Part shown: positions 61,073 to 64,000 of the stretch, piece by piece
Layout: each line of letters starts with the position of its first letter
Position numbering within the stretch: position 1 is the stretch's first letter
From: Gordius sp. MW1
Taxonomy: Eukaryota; Nematomorpha; Gordioida; Gordea; Gordiidae
Direction: 5' to 3'
NCBI GenBank assembly: GCA_964036665.1
Contig: OZ038529.1
Span: forward strand, 16,686,060-16,750,059
Length of the DNA stretch: 64,000 nucleotides
Notes under the pieces: generated by a model
What the model was told of the DNA's origin: nothing
The model's input: the letters and a program-made list of their open reading frames with translations, nothing else
The model's database searches: none
Made by a program: the position numbers and the translations under genes

Positions 61073-63832
61073 TAAAACCTCTTTTCGGAAGCCAATCGAG
61101 GATAATAGGATTCTCAAATTGGCTTACTTTTATATATTATTTCATGCTCTTTCACATAGAATCGAAAAAAATAAATATTTTTACCTCGAAATTTTTCACA
61201 TATTTTTCTTTGAACCTATGCATCCGATGAAAGTTGTCGTTTTCAGACGTGGTTTCGATGATAAAAAGTAAAAATTTATCAGAATCAGAAAACAATTACT
61301 TTAAAATCATGATCGCATAGTGCATTTTTGAAAAATTAAGCACTCACGTTGCGATACAACAAACTAATCGCAACAATAAAACGTTGTCTTTTGTCAAAAT
61401 GATAGTTCTCGCAGCTTAAAACCTCTTTTCAGAAGTCAATCGAGGATAATAGGATTCTCAAATTGGCTTACTTTTATATATTTTTTCATGCTCTTTCACA
61501 TAGAATCGAAAAAAATAAATATTTTTACCTCAAAATTTTTCACATATTTTTCTTTCAACCGTATGCATCCGATGAAAGTTGTCGTTTTCAGACGTGGTTT
61601 CGATGATAAAAAGTAAAAATTTATCAGAATTAAAAAACTATTACTTTAAAATCATGATCGCATAGTGCATTTTTGAAAAATTCAGCACTCACGTTGCGAT
61701 ACAACAAACTAATCGCAACAATAAAACGTTGTCTTTTGTCAAAATAAATAGTTCTGGCAGCTTAAAACCTCTTTTCGGAAGTAAATCGAGGATAATAGGA
61801 TTCTCAAATTGGCTTACTTTTATATATTTTTTCATGCTCTTTCACATAGAATCGAAAAAAATAAATATTTTTACCTCAAAATCTTTCACATATTTTTCTT
61901 TCAACCGTATGCATCCGATGAAAGTTGTCGTTTTCAGACGTGGTTTCGATGATAAAAAGTAAAAATTTATCAGAATCAAAAAACTATTACTTTAAAATCA
62001 TTATCGCATAGTGCATTTTTGAAAAATTAAGCACTCACGTTGCGATACAACAAACTAATCGCAACAATAAAACGTTGTCTTTTGTCAAAATGATAGTTCT
62101 CGCAGCTTAAAACCTCTTTTCGGAAGTCAATCGAGGATAATAGGATTCTCAAATTGGCTTACTTTTATATATTTTTTCATGCTCTTTCACATAGAATCGA
62201 AAAAAATAAATATTTTTACCTCGAAATTTTTCACATATTTTTCTTTGAACCGTATGCATCCGATGAAAGTTGTCGTTTTCAGACGTGGTTTCGATGATAA
62301 AAAGTAAAAATTTATCAGAATCAGAAAACTATTACTTTAAAATCATGATCGCATAGAGCCATTTTCAAAAATTAAGCACTCACGTTGCGATACAACAAAC
62401 TAATCGCAACAATAAAACGTTGTCTTTTGTCAAAATGATAGTTCTCGCAGCTTAAAACCTCTTTTCGGAAGTCAATCGAGGATAATAGGATTCTCAAATT
62501 GGCTTACTTTTATATATTTTTTCATGCTCTTTCACATAGAATCGAAAAAAATAAATATTTTTACCTCAAAATTTTTCACATATTTTTCTTTCAACCGTAT
62601 GCATCCGATGAAAGTTGTCGTTTTCAGACGTGGTTTCGATGATAAAAAGTAAAAATTTATCAGAATCAGAAAACTATTATTTTAAAATCATGATCGCATA
62701 GTGCATTTTTGAAAAATTAAGCACTCACGTTGCGATACAACAAACTAATCGCAACAATAAAACGTTGTCTTTTGTCAAAATGATAGTTCTCGCAGCTTAA
62801 AACCTCTTTTCGGAAGTCAATCAAGGATAATAGGATTCTCAAATTGGCTTACTTTTATATATTTTTTCATGCTCTTTCACATAGAATCGAAAAAAATAAA
62901 TATTTTTACCTCAAAATTTTTCACATATTTTTCTTTGAACCGTATTCATCCGATGAAAGATGTCGTATTTAGACGTGGTTTCTATGATCCCAAGTAAAAA
63001 TTTATCAGAATCAGAAAACTATTACTTTAAAATCATGATCGCATAGTGCATTTTTGAAAAATTAAGCACTCACGTTGCGATACAACAAACTAATCGCAAC
63101 AATAAAACGTTGTCTTTTGTCAAAATGATAGTTCTCGCAGCTTAAAACCTCTTTTCGGAAGTCAATCGAGGATAATAGGATTCTCAAATTGGCTTACTTT
63201 TATATATTTTTTCATGCTCTTTCACATAGAATCGAAAAAAATAAATATTTTTACCTCAAAATTTTTCACATATTTTTCTTTCAACCGTATGCATCCGATG
63301 AAAGTTGTCGTTTTCAGACGTGGTTTCGATGATAAAAAGTAAAAATTTATCAGAATCAGAAAACTATTACTTTAAAATCATGATCGCATAGTGCATTTTT
63401 GAAAAATTAAGCACTCACGTTGTGATACAACAAACTAATCGCAACAATAAAACGTTGTCTTTTGTCAAAATGATAGTTCTCGCAGCTTAAAACCTCTTTT
63501 CGGAAGTCAATCGAGGATAATAGGATTCTCAAATTGGCTTACTTTTATATATTTTTTCATGCTCTTTCACATAGAATCGAAAAAAATAAATATTTTTACC
63601 TCAAAATTTTTCACATATTTTTCTTTGAACCGTATTCATCTGATGAAAGATGTCGTATTTAGACGTGGTTTCTATGATCCCAAGTAAAAATTTATCAGAA
63701 TCTGAAAACTATTACTTTGAAATCATGATCGCATAGAGCCATTTTCAAAAATTAAGCACTCACGTTGCGATACAACAAACTAATCGCAACAATAAAACGT
63801 TGTCTTTTGTCAAAATGATAGTTCTCGGAGCT
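60038..63832. repeat. 11-monomer block, copy 2 (3795 bp)
   Basis: Starts are 60038, 60383, 60728, 61073, 61417, 61763, 62108, 62453, 62798, 63143 and 63488. Monomers 61073-63832 match 56243-59002 (2760 bp each) at an offset of exactly 4830. By eye I found four differences in that part: GATATTTCTC near 56573, CATAATTTTC near 57060, CGTAGCGATAC near 57210 and TACTATTATAT near 58022 are private to copy 1. Confidence 0.93.
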
Positions 63833-64000
63833 TAAAACCTCTTTTCGGAAGTCAATCGAGGATAATAGGATTCTCAAATTGGCTTACTTTTATATATTTT
63901 TTCATGCTCTTTCACATAGAATCGAAAAAAATAAATATTTTTACCTCGAAATTTTTCACATATTTTTCTTTGAACCGTATGCATCCGATGAAAGTTGTCG
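63833..64000. repeat. Partial monomer at right edge (168 bp)
   Basis: It starts in phase and carries CTCGAAATTTTTCACATA and GAACCGTATGCATCC. The partner unit at 59003 has TTTTTCTCATA instead, so the parallel with copy 1 of the 11-monomer block seems to end here. The window stops inside the monomer and the array evidently continues. Confidence 0.9.

Larger units (their letters stand above)
1..64000. repeat. Satellite DNA array, ~345-bp monomer, 185 full copies plus one partial
   Basis: The entire window is a head-to-tail tandem repeat. Phase was set at TAAAACCT, which follows CAGCT at the end of each unit. Starts fall at 1, 346, 691, 1036 and so on to 63833. Full units are 340-349 bp and average 345.0 bp (63832 bp over 185 units). 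The first unit has 60 C and 44 G, about 30% G+C. Variation is mostly scattered substitutions and 1-5 bp indels, and combinations of these define recurring monomer types. All units have the same orientation and none is interrupted by unrelated DNA. Neither array edge is in view. Satellites of this length and layout are typical of eukaryotic centromeric or pericentromeric heterochromatin; that location is inferred, not shown. I do not recognise the family. Confidence 0.98.

Noticed and set aside
15136-61962. Family of 63-95-codon forward frames (most 77 codons) at monomer junctions
   Set aside because: They start at TTG, sit at fixed satellite phase, depend on a single-base insertion and contain low-complexity hydrophobic runs. 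No domain, start context or codon bias supports a gene. Copies track satellite duplication.
1-64000. CRISPR array
   Set aside because: Period is 345 bp with no short repeat and unique spacer pattern; the whole unit repeats.
1-64000. Iteron-type replication origin or bacterial repeat protein gene
   Set aside because: No long frame runs through the repeat and the unit is far longer than iterons; the HOR layout is typical of eukaryotic satellites.
1-64000. Transposon or LTR element embedded in the array
   Set aside because: Following the phase unit by unit, every base falls within a monomer of 340-349 bp; no terminal repeats, target-site duplications or foreign sequence appear.

Overview
The whole 64 kb window is one uninterrupted tandem array of an AT-rich satellite DNA. 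The monomer is about 345 bp (individual copies 340-349 bp) and every copy lies head to tail in the same orientation. Using the recurring TAAAACCT that follows CAGCT as phase start, I walked 185 complete monomers from base 1 to 63832, plus a 168-bp partial copy at the right edge. I see no non-satellite sequence: no gene, RNA gene, transposon insertion, telomeric repeat, inversion or array edge. The first monomer is about 30% G+C by hand count.

This is a eukaryotic heterochromatin-type sequence of the kind found at centromeres and pericentromeres. I do not recognise the family and cannot name the species. CpG is not depleted (13 per monomer against about 8 expected), which argues against a heavily CpG-methylated genome such as a vertebrate or most flowering plants. 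It fits many invertebrates better, but that is inference.

The interest is in the higher-order layout, where monomer types recur in ordered words. From left to right: a 3-mer higher-order repeat (HOR) of 1035 bp in five copies (1-5174); a short B-E-B trimer reiteration (4486-6551); a 7-mer tandem pair (6207-11035); a return of the left-hand A-B dimer plus a duplicated monomer (11036-12415); an irregular stretch (12416-20329); a second, unrelated 7-mer pair in which I saw one difference (20330-25147); a mixed stretch (25148-27916); a 14-monomer block copied at an offset of about 5.53 kb, with a nested 4-mer (27917-38277); a 10-monomer block copied at 6909 bp (35858-39314 and 42767-46223); a 10-monomer block copied at about 4.84 kb (46913-50367 and 51752-55208); and an 11-monomer block copied at about 4.83 kb with an extra trimer between the copies (55209-63832). 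Several monomers are mosaics of two or three types, which points to exchange or conversion inside monomers.

No genes work together here. The short open frames (60-95 codons) are by-products of the repeat: they recur at fixed phase and exist because of single substitutions or a 1-bp insertion. Candidate functional elements are structural: an 8-bp inverted repeat with an 11-bp spacer in nearly every monomer, phased A/T tracts, and a length close to two nucleosomes.
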